Positions 1 through 9,853 of a DNA stretch of 64,000 bases are shown piece by piece. The notes under the pieces were generated by a model that worked only from the letters and a program-made list of their open reading frames with translations, was not told the DNA's origin and searched no databases. The stretch comes from Flectonema sp. DT1601. Taxonomy: Eukaryota; Euglenozoa; Diplonemea; Diplonemida; Diplonemidae. Location of the stretch: contig OZ025860.1 in NCBI GenBank assembly GCA_964019425.1, positions 248,001-312,000 of the forward strand, given 5' to 3'. The position numbers and the translations under genes were made by a program. Every line of letters starts with the position of its first letter. Position 1 is the stretch's first letter.

Positions 1-36
1 AAGCCCAGGAATATGATTCTACAAAGTGATAAGTTA

Positions 37-939
37 TCAACCGACAATCATTGCTACTGCAGTTATGTCATCTGTGTGACCATCTGGAAGAAGTGAATTC
101 TGATATGCTGTCTCAACCAATGCTGCTGTGATAGCAGTGGCCTCATCTGAATCAGAATCAGAATCATATTTAATAGAACTAATAATCTCAATAAGAGATC
201 TCTCGGAGATGTTATTCGTGATTCCATCCGTCGCTAAAATTACTATATCACCTGGACGAGCCGGGTATGATATCGTATCGCAGTCAGCTGGTGTTTCACC
301 ACACTGAAGAGCAAGTTGATAAGGACGGCAACCTGCATGTAATTGTGGTGAGGTTCTAACCAATACTTCTCTGTTTCTTAATAATAAACAAGTTGAGTCT
401 CCAACAGAAGCAATTTGTAATACGTTTCCTCTGATGGCCGCAAGACATACCACAGCAGATCCTGGCTGTCGAGTCAATTCAAAAGCAGACTCCAGAACCT
501 GACGAGGATTACAAGACTTTCCGTGATCAGCAGATTCAAGAAAACGCTTCGCCTGTCGTAAGAACTCGTTTGAGTACGCTGAAGGATCTATTCCAAACTT
601 TTTCCATCCACTGACACCATCTGCCACGCCACTCGTATTGGTATCCTTTGATATAAAGAAAGCATCATCATTGCTATCTGATGTTTTTCCTTTGCTGATA
701 CCGGCAGCAAATTTAATTGATAATTCTGGTTTTATCTTTGGTTTCCTTACTGATGTTCCTTTACTTCGCTTTTCTGAAACAGAAGTCATCACTGCGGTAC
801 TGACTGTCGGATGCCTTTGAAGGAAGTCAGTAACTTCACCCATCGTGCAAACCCCGTCTCTGTTGGTATCCATTTGAAGAAAGACTTCTTCACCAAGTCT
901 AACACTTAACCATCGACGAGTTGCTTGTCTCACCAGCAT
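37..939 (-). CDS. PP2C-family phosphatase (PPTC7/Ptc7-like) with N-terminal EF-hand
   Basis: A 300-aa Ser/Thr phosphatase of the metal-dependent PP2C family. An EF-hand loop DTNRDGVCTMGE lies at residues 24-35. The catalytic domain follows from about residue 75, with GVADGVSGW (D107), SVGDST, ATDGITNN and HTDDIT supplying the usual metal-binding aspartates. The GWKKFGIDPSAYS stretch resembles the PPTC7/Ptc7 subfamily, which acts in mitochondria in yeast and animals. I chose the ATG at 939 because a splice acceptor (ATTTCAG) lies 14 nt upstream. The frame stays open to 1263 and would add a hydrophobic, possibly membrane-spanning leader, but that reading overlaps the neighbouring gene and contains a T-run. 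The EF-hand suggests calcium control (inference). Confidence 0.85.
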   Translation of the reverse strand: MLVRQATRRWLSVRLGEEVFLQMDTNRDGVCTMGEVTDFLQRHPTVSTAVMTSVSEKRSKGTSVRKPKIKPELSIKFAAGISKGKTSDSNDDAFFISKDTNTSGVADGVSGWKKFGIDPSAYSNEFLRQAKRFLESADHGKSCNPRQVLESAFELTRQPGSAVVCLAAIRGNVLQIASVGDSTCLLLRNREVLVRTSPQLHAGCRPYQLALQCGETPADCDTISYPARPGDIVILATDGITNNISERSLIEIISSIKYDSDSDSDEATAITAALVETAYQNSLLPDGHTDDITAVAMIVG

Positions 940-1159
940 TAGAATAGCAAAACCTGAAATTAATGAAATAACCGAAACACACAAAACAGACAAGTCAATA
1001 CTTCTATCAAAAAACAATAAGTAAAAAACAAAGACAAAAAGCAGGCTAAGATCCGAAAAAAAAAAAAGTGTAAGTGTGACAGTCAGAAGAAACCAAACCC
1101 CAAATCTGTCTAGAGTTGTACACAGAAGTGTTACATTAATTGTATGACATAAATTTACG

Positions 1160-2830
1160 TCATCCGTGAATGGCACCAGCGGCAACCAACTGTTTAACAG
1201 CAACAGGACTAGTCTTGTTTTTGGATAAAAAACATCTTCGGGTAATGAACTGTGGCTTCGCATAAGGATCTAACAATGAAGCAGGTGTATTAAGAAGCGG
1301 TCTCCCAGAAGGTCTACGAGGCGAACGAGGAGGAAGTGGAGGAAGAGGTTTAGCGAGAGTTTCTACAATTGGATGCTGCCAATGTCTGTTATTTAATAAT
1401 ATTTGAGTATTAAAGTTACTTGGTGGTGAGGGAGCATGCATTAACTTACTGCTTTTGGAAGAATCCGAAGTACGACGATGTCGGTGTGTCTTTTCACCCA
1501 AAGAAAAATGATATGGAATCCTTACTTTTGCTCCTCCTCCGGCGGATTGTGCTTTGATACCAGTTCCTGATTGTGGAATTATTTTTGATTTTGTTAACTC
1601 ATTAGAAAATCGTTGAGATTCTTTACGAGATGAAACAGAACCTCCCAATCGAGGTACAGCCACTGATCGAATAACACCATCTTGAGCAACATCACGAAGC
1701 ATATTCCAACGTAGTTTTATTCCATCAGTTTCAGCTGGTGTGTTTTTTAATTTATCTAAAAACTGCAATCGTCTTTTTAATAAACTAATATCATCAACGT
1801 GTCTCTGATGAGTACATCGAAGTCGTACAGTGATTGCTTCAATATTGACAGTTCCATCAAGAAGGATGACTTCTTGATCAATGGCTGTGTTTTGTTGAGG
1901 TGATTCATTATACACTGTTGTACTTTGTTGTTTTGTAGAGCCATTCTTAGCAGATGATCTGTTTGATTCGCTACTAGCAGCTCCAGACAACAGAAGCAGC
2001 TTATTCAACGTGTCACTCTTATTTGCTATTCCAACATCGATTCTGACACCTATGCTTGTAACAGTTTGTAGCCACTCTCTGATATCATTCTCAGATAGGT
2101 TTGTGAGCATTTCAAGTACTGCAGATTGTTCTCTGCCTTGTTCCATTCGTCTTTGCCATTTTCTATAAGCAAGCAATTCTATTAGGCTATCCATAGAAAT
2201 GGCTTCTTTATCTTCTTCGAATCTCACCCTCGATAATAGAAGTTGCAATTCTTGTTCTTGCATACAACATTTATTCGCAGCAAGAAATAAACGAATCTCC
2301 GTAGCTTTTGATAAGTTGACACCCTGATCAACAGAACATTTATAGAGGTATTCAAGTTGTTTGATTTCACTGTGACTGAGATGTTCCTTCAATCCTCTTC
2401 TAAGTCTAACGGTAATTAGGACAGCACGCATGCATCGTTTTAGTTTTCGTTTTGCTGTTATAGTGTGGTCTAGCATCTTTAAGAAGGTATGTCCGAACCT
2501 GATGACTGGTCTTAGCTTAGCCCATTTCTCCTTTGACATGTTGTCTTCGTTTCTTTTTTGATTCCTCGTAGCATTTTGTGTCTCTGGTAGTCTCGAAACA
2601 GATCTCGCTTTGGGAGCTTTATAATGACCAAGTTTACGTGTTTTCTTCCTTGTTCTCTCTTCTTTTTCCTTTTCCGCTGGTTGTTCTTTTACTGTTAGAG
2701 TAACAACTTTTTTTGATATGCTTTGTTTTCCTTTTTGGTAGCCTCCGAGTGGTCGTAAGTTCAGTCCTGAGTTCATTTGAATTTCGGTATTTCCATCACA
2801 ACTGAGAGCAGCGTTTATTGCTGTAGACAT
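1160..2830 (-). CDS. Conserved-looking basic protein, function unknown
   Basis: A 556-aa protein that I do not recognise. The first 110 residues are Lys/Arg-rich and low in complexity. Residues of about 110-330 look helical and basic, including a pair of helix-loop-helix segments that resemble EF-hands without the acidic loop. The last third is Ser/Pro-rich with a PPLPPRSPRRP stretch that could bind SH3 or WW domains. The ATG at 2830 is preceded 35 nt upstream by a good acceptor (CATTTTTTCTAG). The next gene downstream begins 220 bp further on, so both probably share one primary transcript. It could be a cytoskeletal or flagellar protein, but nothing in the sequence proves this. Confidence 0.75.
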   Translation of the reverse strand: MSTAINAALSCDGNTEIQMNSGLNLRPLGGYQKGKQSISKKVVTLTVKEQPAEKEKEERTRKKTRKLGHYKAPKARSVSRLPETQNATRNQKRNEDNMSKEKWAKLRPVIRFGHTFLKMLDHTITAKRKLKRCMRAVLITVRLRRGLKEHLSHSEIKQLEYLYKCSVDQGVNLSKATEIRLFLAANKCCMQEQELQLLLSRVRFEEDKEAISMDSLIELLAYRKWQRRMEQGREQSAVLEMLTNLSENDIREWLQTVTSIGVRIDVGIANKSDTLNKLLLLSGAASSESNRSSAKNGSTKQQSTTVYNESPQQNTAIDQEVILLDGTVNIEAITVRLRCTHQRHVDDISLLKRRLQFLDKLKNTPAETDGIKLRWNMLRDVAQDGVIRSVAVPRLGGSVSSRKESQRFSNELTKSKIIPQSGTGIKAQSAGGGAKVRIPYHFSLGEKTHRHRRTSDSSKSSKLMHAPSPPSNFNTQILLNNRHWQHPIVETLAKPLPPLPPRSPRRPSGRPLLNTPASLLDPYAKPQFITRRCFLSKNKTSPVAVKQLVAAGAIHG

Positions 2831-3133
2831 GTTGGGTAATGGAGTTTACTACCCGCCACAGTAATCTAGAAAAAATGATTTGTAATTTTTTTTCGTCAAA
2901 TAATTTTTTTCGTTTTCTCAAACCTTTTCGAGCGTTGCTTCAAAACAGCAGAAGCTGCCAAGAAGAATAACCACAAACAGAACAGAACAAAAAAAAGTGT
3001 AGTTAGAAGAAAATCAGACACGAAAAGGACTCTTAGTTATTAGTATTTTTTTTTTAATTATCTTATTATTAATTTTAAAAAAAAAGAAGAAAAAAAAGAC
3101 CAAACAATATACAAGAGCTCCAACAAAGGAAAC
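2831..3133. other. Intergenic spacer
   Basis: A 303-bp gap between two same-strand genes. It holds A- and T-runs and, near 2869, the splice acceptor for the gene ending at 1160. I see no gene or structured RNA here. Confidence 0.6.
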
Positions 3134-4666
3134 TCACCAACAAGGTCTGACAACTAATCTGGTGCTGCTATCATCGTCTCTTCGATATCGTCTTAGGACA
3201 GGTACGTGTGAATCAGGAGGGGCTACTACTTTTAGATTAGATGATGGTAACATGATGTCATTTATAGGAGGTGAGAAGGATACTAAAACTTTAGCTGATT
3301 TACCAATTTGTGGTCCTCGAGTAACCCCTTGTAGTCCGTTGAGCATTGACCACGGAGGAGTTGAAAGAAGGTGAGCTACAACAACAGTTCCAGTTTTAAT
3401 CGGTACTGGAAGTCGATAACTGTAAGTTTTCTTATCACCAGAAGGCGGGGTTGGAGGAATCCCAACTCCTCCTACTCCTACACTCGTCACACAACCAGTT
3501 GGGTTTTGGTACCGAAGTGGAGGTGACCTCCCAGCATTACCACCCGTTGTATTCCTTTCTGCTTCTTCTCTACCTTCTTTCTCGGGGGCGATTTTTGTTT
3601 TAGGTGAGCTTTCTTTACGTTCCAAGTAACTCAAAAAGGGATATTGCTTCTTCAATAAGCAGAGCGCGTGACTTCCTTTTTTAAGATTAAGGCTGCCGTT
3701 GTTAGTAAATATCTGATCACCGAGTTCCTTAATCAGGTTCATAGTCTCTGTTTCAGATTGTACAGAAGTAGAGGAAGAGCGAGTTTGAGAGCTGCGGCCG
3801 TTTTGAAGTGAACTTGATTTCCGTTCGCGATGTTGGGAGTTACGATGGCATGATTTTCGGATTACATCCCAAGCAGCGGGTATTCTGTAGTTGGTACCAC
3901 CACAGAGACGAGCTACTGTTAGAGTCTCACTCTGTTCTATTCCTTCAGCAATGTTACAAATATCAACTACTGTTAAGTTATTATCCTCTAAGTCAATTGT
4001 TCGTAGTGAATCAGAACAAGCGATAGCAGCACCTAGTTTACTGTTTCCTAATCCTCCTCCAAGACTGTTCCCAGACGCTAATAATGTTTCAAGTTGTTTG
4101 CCTTTTTCAACCACTGCCCGTAATGCTCCTCCACCAGAGCTGTCGATATTAGTGTTCGAGATATTTAACCAGCGAAGAGACTTCGATCTCGGTAGGAACT
4201 GTGACAGACACTCAATAGCACGAGTCCCTGAAGGGTTTTCACTAATATTTAAGTGAGTGATGTTGGAATAACAAATCGCTTCCCAAAAATCAGGTTTATG
4301 AAAGGTTGCGTTATTTTCAGATAAATCCAATTCCTCGATTGTTGGTGTTTGCGTTATCAAATTATTTATTTCAGCCAACCCATCGTCTCCTATTTTACAT
4401 CCTTGCAATGAAAACACAGATAACTGTTTCGACATCTGTAGTACATTTAGAATTCTTCCGATAGATGTGATGCAAAAAACACTATTTTTGAATCCAAAGC
4501 TTTCGATTTCAGAAATACCTCCACCGATTATTCTCTCCAGTAGACACGCAAGTCCTTCCATCATTACTTTATTAGGTTTCACTCCATCGAATATAAGTAT
4601 CGATTGACCTCCTATGAGCTTTGCACACTCGATGTTGAAACGAAGTCGAGCAGGAGCCACATTCAT
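3134..4666 (-). CDS. Leucine-rich-repeat protein (RNI type)
   Basis: A 510-aa protein whose first 280 residues carry at least six leucine-rich repeats of the ribonuclease-inhibitor type, for example LQGCKIGDDGL, LDLSENNAT, LNISENPSG, LNISNTNIDSSGG and IDLEDNNLT. The remainder is Ser/Thr/Pro-rich and probably unstructured, with a short helical piece around LIKELGDQIF. The frame extends five codons upstream to a GTG, but the first ATG, 14 nt after the acceptor GTTCCACAG, is the natural start. LRR domains of this kind mediate protein binding; the partner is unknown. Such proteins are abundant in flagellates and often axonemal, which is only a general expectation here. Confidence 0.8.
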   Translation of the reverse strand: MNVAPARLRFNIECAKLIGGQSILIFDGVKPNKVMMEGLACLLERIIGGGISEIESFGFKNSVFCITSIGRILNVLQMSKQLSVFSLQGCKIGDDGLAEINNLITQTPTIEELDLSENNATFHKPDFWEAICYSNITHLNISENPSGTRAIECLSQFLPRSKSLRWLNISNTNIDSSGGGALRAVVEKGKQLETLLASGNSLGGGLGNSKLGAAIACSDSLRTIDLEDNNLTVVDICNIAEGIEQSETLTVARLCGGTNYRIPAAWDVIRKSCHRNSQHRERKSSSLQNGRSSQTRSSSTSVQSETETMNLIKELGDQIFTNNGSLNLKKGSHALCLLKKQYPFLSYLERKESSPKTKIAPEKEGREEAERNTTGGNAGRSPPLRYQNPTGCVTSVGVGGVGIPPTPPSGDKKTYSYRLPVPIKTGTVVVAHLLSTPPWSMLNGLQGVTRGPQIGKSAKVLVSFSPPINDIMLPSSNLKVVAPPDSHVPVLRRYRRDDDSSTRLVVRPCW

Positions 4667-4945
4667 ATGCTGCTCTGACACTGTGGAACAAAAGATGATT
4701 AGAGAAGTTTGAATGTTTTTTTTTTAAAAAAAAAAAACGTTTCAAATACAGAGGGGATTTCGTGACCGATTTTCATCTCAAGAAGCGCCATATCTGAAAT
4801 CAATAAATGTAGTTAATAAATAAAGAACACAAACAACAATAACATCGTTCATATTGTTACAGACGGTTTTGAGTTCTGCTAAGGGGGGTACCCTGAACTT
4901 ACACGGTGACGGAGACTGCTTTTCAACGGATACAATAACAATACG

Positions 4946-5908
4946 CTATGCCTCTAGTAAGGCATGTTGTCTTCTTCTATGTGCTGTTTTTATCTTCCAC
5001 ATAAGTAATGATTTATGAAGCATCTTCGCTTCCATAACAGATGCGAAAGCATTACCAGCAGCAAGACAGTAATTCTTTCTCATTGGGGGTGTGATTGCAG
5101 GTGATAGAGAGCTACCACCTCTACTCTCAGAAAGGGGAGCAGTTGTATCGACGACTAATGACGTTGGTTTCACTGGTGTGAAAGGAGAAGGTGGTGAAGT
5201 TTTTCGCGGAAGTGGTGAATTTAAAGCATCCAAAGGAATGGAAGACTCAATAAGTTGTTCACTCTCATCTCTATCCATCCATGCGAATATAGAAGAATTC
5301 TCTTTACGAACTGCTTCTTCAATTTGTGCCATGGCGCTGATGTATTCTAAATTATCAGTTCTCCAGTTTACGGGTTTTGGAATGTCGTTATTTCGGATCA
5401 TGTTCTTTTCTCGAGGTGTTTGTTTTTGAGGTTTCCGTTGTTGCTGATACCTCTTATGGCAGATGATCGCTGTGGCTCTCCTCCAGCGTTTAAAAATTTG
5501 ACGACATTCTTTCTTGTTTTGAAATGATTTTATTTTATACTGTTCCTTCCAATATGTAAATAATCGTCTTAATTGCTGATACTGTTTAAGGTTACTACTT
5601 GCAACCCACCATTGACCTGTTGAGGCTGTTGCCTGTGTCGATAGTACGGTTTCTAACCTGTTCATTAATTGTGAAGGTGGTTCTTCTATAATTTCAGATC
5701 TTCCAATGGGTTCTTCCATTCCTGCATCACCACCAAGATATAATTCTGATCCAGTCGTGTCTAGTTGATCTGGTATGTCACCAATTACCTTATCAAGAAC
5801 TTCATCTACGACTCCTAATTTATAAGCGACTCTATCTAATACGCTGTTGTCTCGTTTTTTGTTCATCAGCATTGAATATGCGTCTTCTATTGTGCTGTTT
5901 AAGGACAT
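4946..5908 (-). CDS. Small Sfi1-like (centrin-binding-repeat) protein
   Basis: A 320-aa protein with at least three Trp-ending basic helices typical of Sfi1/HALT-type centrin-binding repeats: LRRLFTYWKEQYKIK, CRQIFKRWRRATAI and LHKSLLMWKIKTAHRR. Between them lie acidic and Ser/Pro-rich segments. Sfi1 repeats bind centrin, an EF-hand protein, at basal bodies and spindle poles; that role is inferred from the motif only. The ATG at 5908 is 11 nt downstream of an acceptor (CCAATTCTAACAG). A 75-bp copy of this acceptor, the ATG and the first 15 codons sits 288 bp further upstream. A much longer Sfi1/IQ-repeat protein is encoded at 47.7-52.0 kb. Confidence 0.75.
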   Translation of the reverse strand: MSLNSTIEDAYSMLMNKKRDNSVLDRVAYKLGVVDEVLDKVIGDIPDQLDTTGSELYLGGDAGMEEPIGRSEIIEEPPSQLMNRLETVLSTQATASTGQWWVASSNLKQYQQLRRLFTYWKEQYKIKSFQNKKECRQIFKRWRRATAIICHKRYQQQRKPQKQTPREKNMIRNNDIPKPVNWRTDNLEYISAMAQIEEAVRKENSSIFAWMDRDESEQLIESSIPLDALNSPLPRKTSPPSPFTPVKPTSLVVDTTAPLSESRGGSSLSPAITPPMRKNYCLAAGNAFASVMEAKMLHKSLLMWKIKTAHRRRQHALLEA

Positions 5909-5937
5909 TGTTGAATCAACTGTTAGAATTGGAAGGG
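5863..5937 (-). repeat. 5'-end duplication, copy at the gene (pair 1)
   Basis: This segment covers the pyrimidine tract, splice acceptor, ATG and first 15 codons of the Sfi1-like gene. It is identical over 75 bp to 6151-6225. Offset between copies is 288 bp. Confidence 0.95.
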
Positions 5938-6315
5938 GGAGTAAGACTGTTTTTGATTAGGTTCATACGAATATAAATCTCTTGTATTGTATCAGAACTC
6001 AATAATAAAATTAAAAAAACTCATGACACAAGTGACTAAAATGTTAATACAGGCTAACACCCTGCAAATGACGTATAATAAATGTTTCTAACTTATCTGT
6101 ATACATGTCTCTTTTTCCGTGTTGTCATTCAGTGCAGTTCGGAATCGAGATCATCAGCATTGAATATGCGTCTTCTATTGTGCTGTTTAAGGACATTGTT
6201 GAATCAACTGTTAGAATTGGAAGGGAGTGAAGAAAAACATAAAATCTATCAAAAAAAAAAAAACAAGGCAAGAACCGGATTGGTACATACAATTCAAAAT
6301 ATTTATGGAACATAA
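5909..6315. other. Intergenic spacer with the upstream duplicate
   Basis: A 407-bp gap. It contains the 75-bp upstream duplicate, the 213-bp sequence between the copies and an A-run near 6250. I found no further gene. Confidence 0.6.
6151..6225 (-). repeat. 5'-end duplication, upstream copy (pair 1)
   Basis: An exact 75-bp copy of the Sfi1-like gene's acceptor and start region. Read from its own ATG it encodes MSLNSTIEDAYSMLM plus eight unrelated residues and then stops, so it would act as a short upstream ORF if spliced leader were added at this acceptor. Confidence 0.9.
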
Positions 6316-8028
6316 TTAACTGAACCAAAGAGTCTTTCTCATTTTGGTTTTTTGTATAGAAGCTTCTCTACCTTTTGTGAATGCGAATACTAATTGTGAA
6401 ATTGGGATGTTGTCTGCTAATTTTTGAACGAAATTAACGAACTCTTTTCGATCAATACCACCTGACTTGTCTTCGTCGACGTCCTTAAAAAGATTTCTGA
6501 TATCATCAGAGCTGTAATTAGTCCTCACGTTGATCTTACGAAGTTCATAAAGTTGAGTGCATTCGACTTCAAGAGTACGAAACAAAGATGTGATATCAGA
6601 CACTGAAAGAGTTGGTTCTTCCTCACCAGTAATCCGCGGCTTTAATAAATCAAACAACTTACTAATGCAGTGAGTTCGAAATTGATTTGTCATTTCAGCG
6701 ACCGATACCTTTAAAGTCCCTTCAAGCATTCTAAGCATTGAGATGAATTCGGGTTTTTCTACTTGACCGCTTCCGTCTTTGTCTGCTACTATGAATATTG
6801 CTTTTAATTCTCTTGGGGTTGGTTTCTTTTCGAGACAGTCAACGAATGCTCTGACCTCTTCTAGAGATAGATCACCATCGTTGTTTGTGTCGATTAGTAG
6901 GAACACTTCGTCCATAATTCTATTTAATTGAGGACCACTAGTAACGTTTTCAATTAACTTTTCTCTCATGACTGATAGCAAGTCTTCGTCGGGTTCTGTA
7001 GATTCCTTTGGTGCTTTACTTTCTTCTGGTTTTTCTTCCTTTTTCTCTCGTATCGCTGCTAGTATAGGTCCTTCGACATCGGTTTTCAAATCCTCCTTGT
7101 TGGGGTCTGCTTTTTTTTCTTCTTCCTTCTTTTCTTCCGGTTTGGGATTTCTATCTTCGTGAATTCTAATTATAGTGTAAGATAATGACCTTGTGGTTAC
7201 TAAGGGGACTTTCTTCAGGGGGCGAAGTATTTTGCCCAGTTCGATATCTCTACGTATGTCTTCAGAATTCAAAGCAGCAGAAGCGAATTTTAAAGCTTTC
7301 GCTGTCGGACCTTCAGCAGAACGAGTTCTCTTAAGTGATGTTAGCGAAGTGTTGGGAGTGTCACCAGTTGCTTCGTCGTCATCGCAGTCAACTTCTTCCT
7401 CAATCACATCTGCGACAGCACTCGCACCTCGACCCAATCGACCAAAGCGACCCATTAGTGATGCTGCTGTTTTTAGTTTGTTGAGAGCCTTCTTTCGGTT
7501 CCTTTTCTTTAATTGCATGGATTCTAACTCCGCCATTCGTTTTTTTGCTTCTGCAATTTCCCTCTGTAGATCATTATTATCAGTTATGTACAGTGAAGCT
7601 ATTCTATCTGTCTTAGGATTATGTGATGCAGATGTCATTGTGTTCTCTAACGCATCAAGTGATGAGATGACGTTGGATAGTTTGTCTGATTGTCGAAAGA
7701 TTCCATACTCAGATGTTTGTGTGTCAAGTGAATTTGTTATGTCATCTTCATAAGAATTTCCGTAGTAACCAACTGCATTACCACCTTCGTACCGAAGTGA
7801 TATCGTGTTTTCCATTTTTGGTGCTGACTCACATAACTTTGTTCTTTGTGTTCTCAGGACCTTTACATGTGGTGGAGGTACAGACCCTCGTCTCTCATAG
7901 ACGTCTGCCACGGGAATCTCAGAAGTTGTAGCTATTCTACTTATCCTCCGTTGAGCTCTCTCTGCTGCCATGGCTGCTTCACTGGGAGACATGGTTGCTG
8001 CTGACATCGATCCGCCCATCGCAGACAT
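6316..8028 (-). CDS. EF-hand calcium-binding protein
   Basis: A 570-aa protein. Residues 1-360 are mostly disordered, with a coiled-coil stretch at about 150-190, an acidic patch at 210-222 and a Lys/Glu-rich run at 295-335. The C-terminal 200 residues carry three canonical EF-hand loops: DTNNDGDLSLEE (380-391), DKDGSGQVEKPE (416-427) and DEDKSGGIDRKE (518-529). The gap between the second and third loops leaves room for a degenerate hand near 480. All three loops have the acidic residues needed to bind calcium. The acceptor ATTTCAAACAG lies 14 nt before the ATG. It is probably a calcium sensor; no catalytic domain is visible. Confidence 0.85.
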   Translation of the reverse strand: MSAMGGSMSAATMSPSEAAMAAERAQRRISRIATTSEIPVADVYERRGSVPPPHVKVLRTQRTKLCESAPKMENTISLRYEGGNAVGYYGNSYEDDITNSLDTQTSEYGIFRQSDKLSNVISSLDALENTMTSASHNPKTDRIASLYITDNNDLQREIAEAKKRMAELESMQLKKRNRKKALNKLKTAASLMGRFGRLGRGASAVADVIEEEVDCDDDEATGDTPNTSLTSLKRTRSAEGPTAKALKFASAALNSEDIRRDIELGKILRPLKKVPLVTTRSLSYTIIRIHEDRNPKPEEKKEEEKKADPNKEDLKTDVEGPILAAIREKKEEKPEESKAPKESTEPDEDLLSVMREKLIENVTSGPQLNRIMDEVFLLIDTNNDGDLSLEEVRAFVDCLEKKPTPRELKAIFIVADKDGSGQVEKPEFISMLRMLEGTLKVSVAEMTNQFRTHCISKLFDLLKPRITGEEEPTLSVSDITSLFRTLEVECTQLYELRKINVRTNYSSDDIRNLFKDVDEDKSGGIDRKEFVNFVQKLADNIPISQLVFAFTKGREASIQKTKMRKTLWFS

Positions 8029-8202
8029 CTTTCATCAGTAACCTGTTTGAAATAGTAATTATAAATACGACGACAGTAAAGTATTATCTCACTTCTAAAG
8101 AAATCATCGTTTTTATAATGTGAGCGAAAGAGACCTTCAGAAGGGTCAAGCTTTCATGTTGTGGAAGCTATAAATAACAGCTGATATATTTATACAGCGA
8201 GC

Positions 8203-8826
8203 CTAGGCGTCGACAACAATGCGCTGTCTCTGTTCAACAAGGAAGACCTTGAGAGCCTTTCTCACTGGGGCAACAGAAGGCATTAAATGACCACCCTCAT
8301 GGGTTACAATTGTTGGTTCTTTGTAACACTCACTTAAACGTTTTGACATATATTCAGGTATTATCTTGTCGTTTTCACCAAAGCAATGAAATGAAGGCAT
8401 TTCGATACCTCCGTTGAGGACACATTTTGGATCCTTCGGGAATGGTCCAGCAAAAATAATTGAAAATGAAAAATTAACTTCAGGAGCAACATCATTATCT
8501 GATAATGCCTGTGCTAGAACGCCAGTCATCATGCCGCCCATTGAAAATCCCCAGACACCATCAAATGGTCCTTGTTCTTTAAATATGGTTGATATTTCCT
8601 CAACAGCCTTATCAACTCCCGTATACTTAGATTCATCCTCAGAGATACGTTCATATTCGTACCAAGTCTGTTCCCCTGCTGGATTTCTGATTGGGCTTTC
8701 TACAATTACAAATTCCGCTATTTTTTTTACTTCACTCCTCAGTGCACCTGCTTTTTTAGCCATCTCCTCTCCGGTCTGCGCATGACCGTGAAGCATTAGT
8801 ATGCGTAATTTTCTAACGGCGGACAT
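8203..8826 (-). CDS. Serine hydrolase, FSH1/OVCA2 family
   Basis: A 207-aa alpha/beta hydrolase of the FSH1 family (DUF341, human OVCA2 and yeast Fsh1-3). The nucleophile elbow is GFSMGG (Ser95), the likely acid is Asp153 in FGENDKII and the catalytic His is His180 in HEGGHLMP. The oxyanion strand LMLHGHAQTG is at 10-19. Length matches the family (about 210-240 aa). Members hydrolyse esters in the cytosol, with OVCA2 preferring long-chain alkyl esters; the substrate here is unknown. The acceptor ATTTTATCTTAG precedes the ATG by 16 nt. Confidence 0.9.
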   Translation of the reverse strand: MSAVRKLRILMLHGHAQTGEEMAKKAGALRSEVKKIAEFVIVESPIRNPAGEQTWYEYERISEDESKYTGVDKAVEEISTIFKEQGPFDGVWGFSMGGMMTGVLAQALSDNDVAPEVNFSFSIIFAGPFPKDPKCVLNGGIEMPSFHCFGENDKIIPEYMSKRLSECYKEPTIVTHEGGHLMPSVAPVRKALKVFLVEQRQRIVVDA

Positions 8827-9853
8827 TATTACTTTGTAGAGCCTAAGATAAAATAAAAATCATTCATTGAGATTTAACTTACTTCTCGCTGTTACGTACA
8901 AAAGATACAAAGAGCGATGCCAATTCGCCTTTCATTTTGTTTTTTTCCCTTTCTTTTTTTTGTTTTTTTTCTTTTTCAATTAGCGCAAACCAATTCAGTC
9001 ATCACCTGTATAGGAGACACAGGTTGGTCTACCCAACGAGAAATAGCGAGATAGAAGATTATTATGCATCCAAGGATTGCACAAGCCGATGGAAAGATAA
9101 TTTTTTCGCCCTTAAGTTCACATTTCATTAGAAATAAAGAACAGAATACAAGCAAGAAGGGAAACAATTGTATTCCACGCGTTTACAACATTAAAAGATG
9201 ATGTAAAAAAAAAAAAAAAAAAAGAAGAAGAAGAAAAAGAAGAAGGAACTATTTGATTTTGTACGTAAAATACAAATGTATTGTATCATAAACAACATAA
9301 AAGATAATTCAACATTATTTTAGATACAGTGACTAGGTGGGATGCTTAACTTAGCCTTTTAAGTAACTATTTAGGTTTCGAGAGTAATCTATATACCTCT
9401 TACCTCCATTCTAATCATCAGCATGGTGTAGAAGTAAATCAGTCAACTGTCGTGACTGAAGCATTCTAGTTAGCAAGACTAGGAATGTAGTTACTTAATT
9501 ATAATGTTCATAATAAAAAAAAAAAAAGAGGGGAGAGGGTAAACGAAGAAACAAATCAAAGAAACTCACTTGAAAATAATTCCAAAACAGAACGCTCGTC
9601 ACAGTGTATTGGTCAAGCTTATTGAGCTAGACGACAAGAACTGCTAATGAACTACCATGTTACAGATAATGAATCAGCAGATATCTACACAAAGAGACAG
9701 CACATACACGAGATTCGCATGGAGCTGCTTAAATCTAAGGAGAAGTTAAATATGGTGTGGAAGGTAACTTCATTGCTGCGCAAAACACAACAAGAATACC
9801 GAAGTTCCACAATTTCTGCAAATGAATGTACCCAAACAAGAGTACCGCTTATT
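8827..9853. other. Intergenic region, about 1 kb
   Basis: It holds A-runs near 9206 and 9519 and otherwise unique sequence. A minus-strand frame (8976-9125) could encode about 49 residues with one hydrophobic segment, but no splice acceptor lies before its ATG, so I do not call it. No RNA gene was recognised. Confidence 0.5.

Noticed and set aside
4667-4681. Extension of the LRR gene and several others to GTG or TTG starts
   Set aside because: An ATG lies just downstream of a good splice acceptor in each case, and nuclear genes start at ATG.
5863-6225. Target-site duplication or terminal repeats of an inserted element
   Set aside because: The 75-bp copies contain the host gene's own start region and the sequence between them has no element features.
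8976-9125. Small frame with one hydrophobic segment on the minus strand
   Set aside because: No splice acceptor upstream of its ATG and no second exon that fits clearly.
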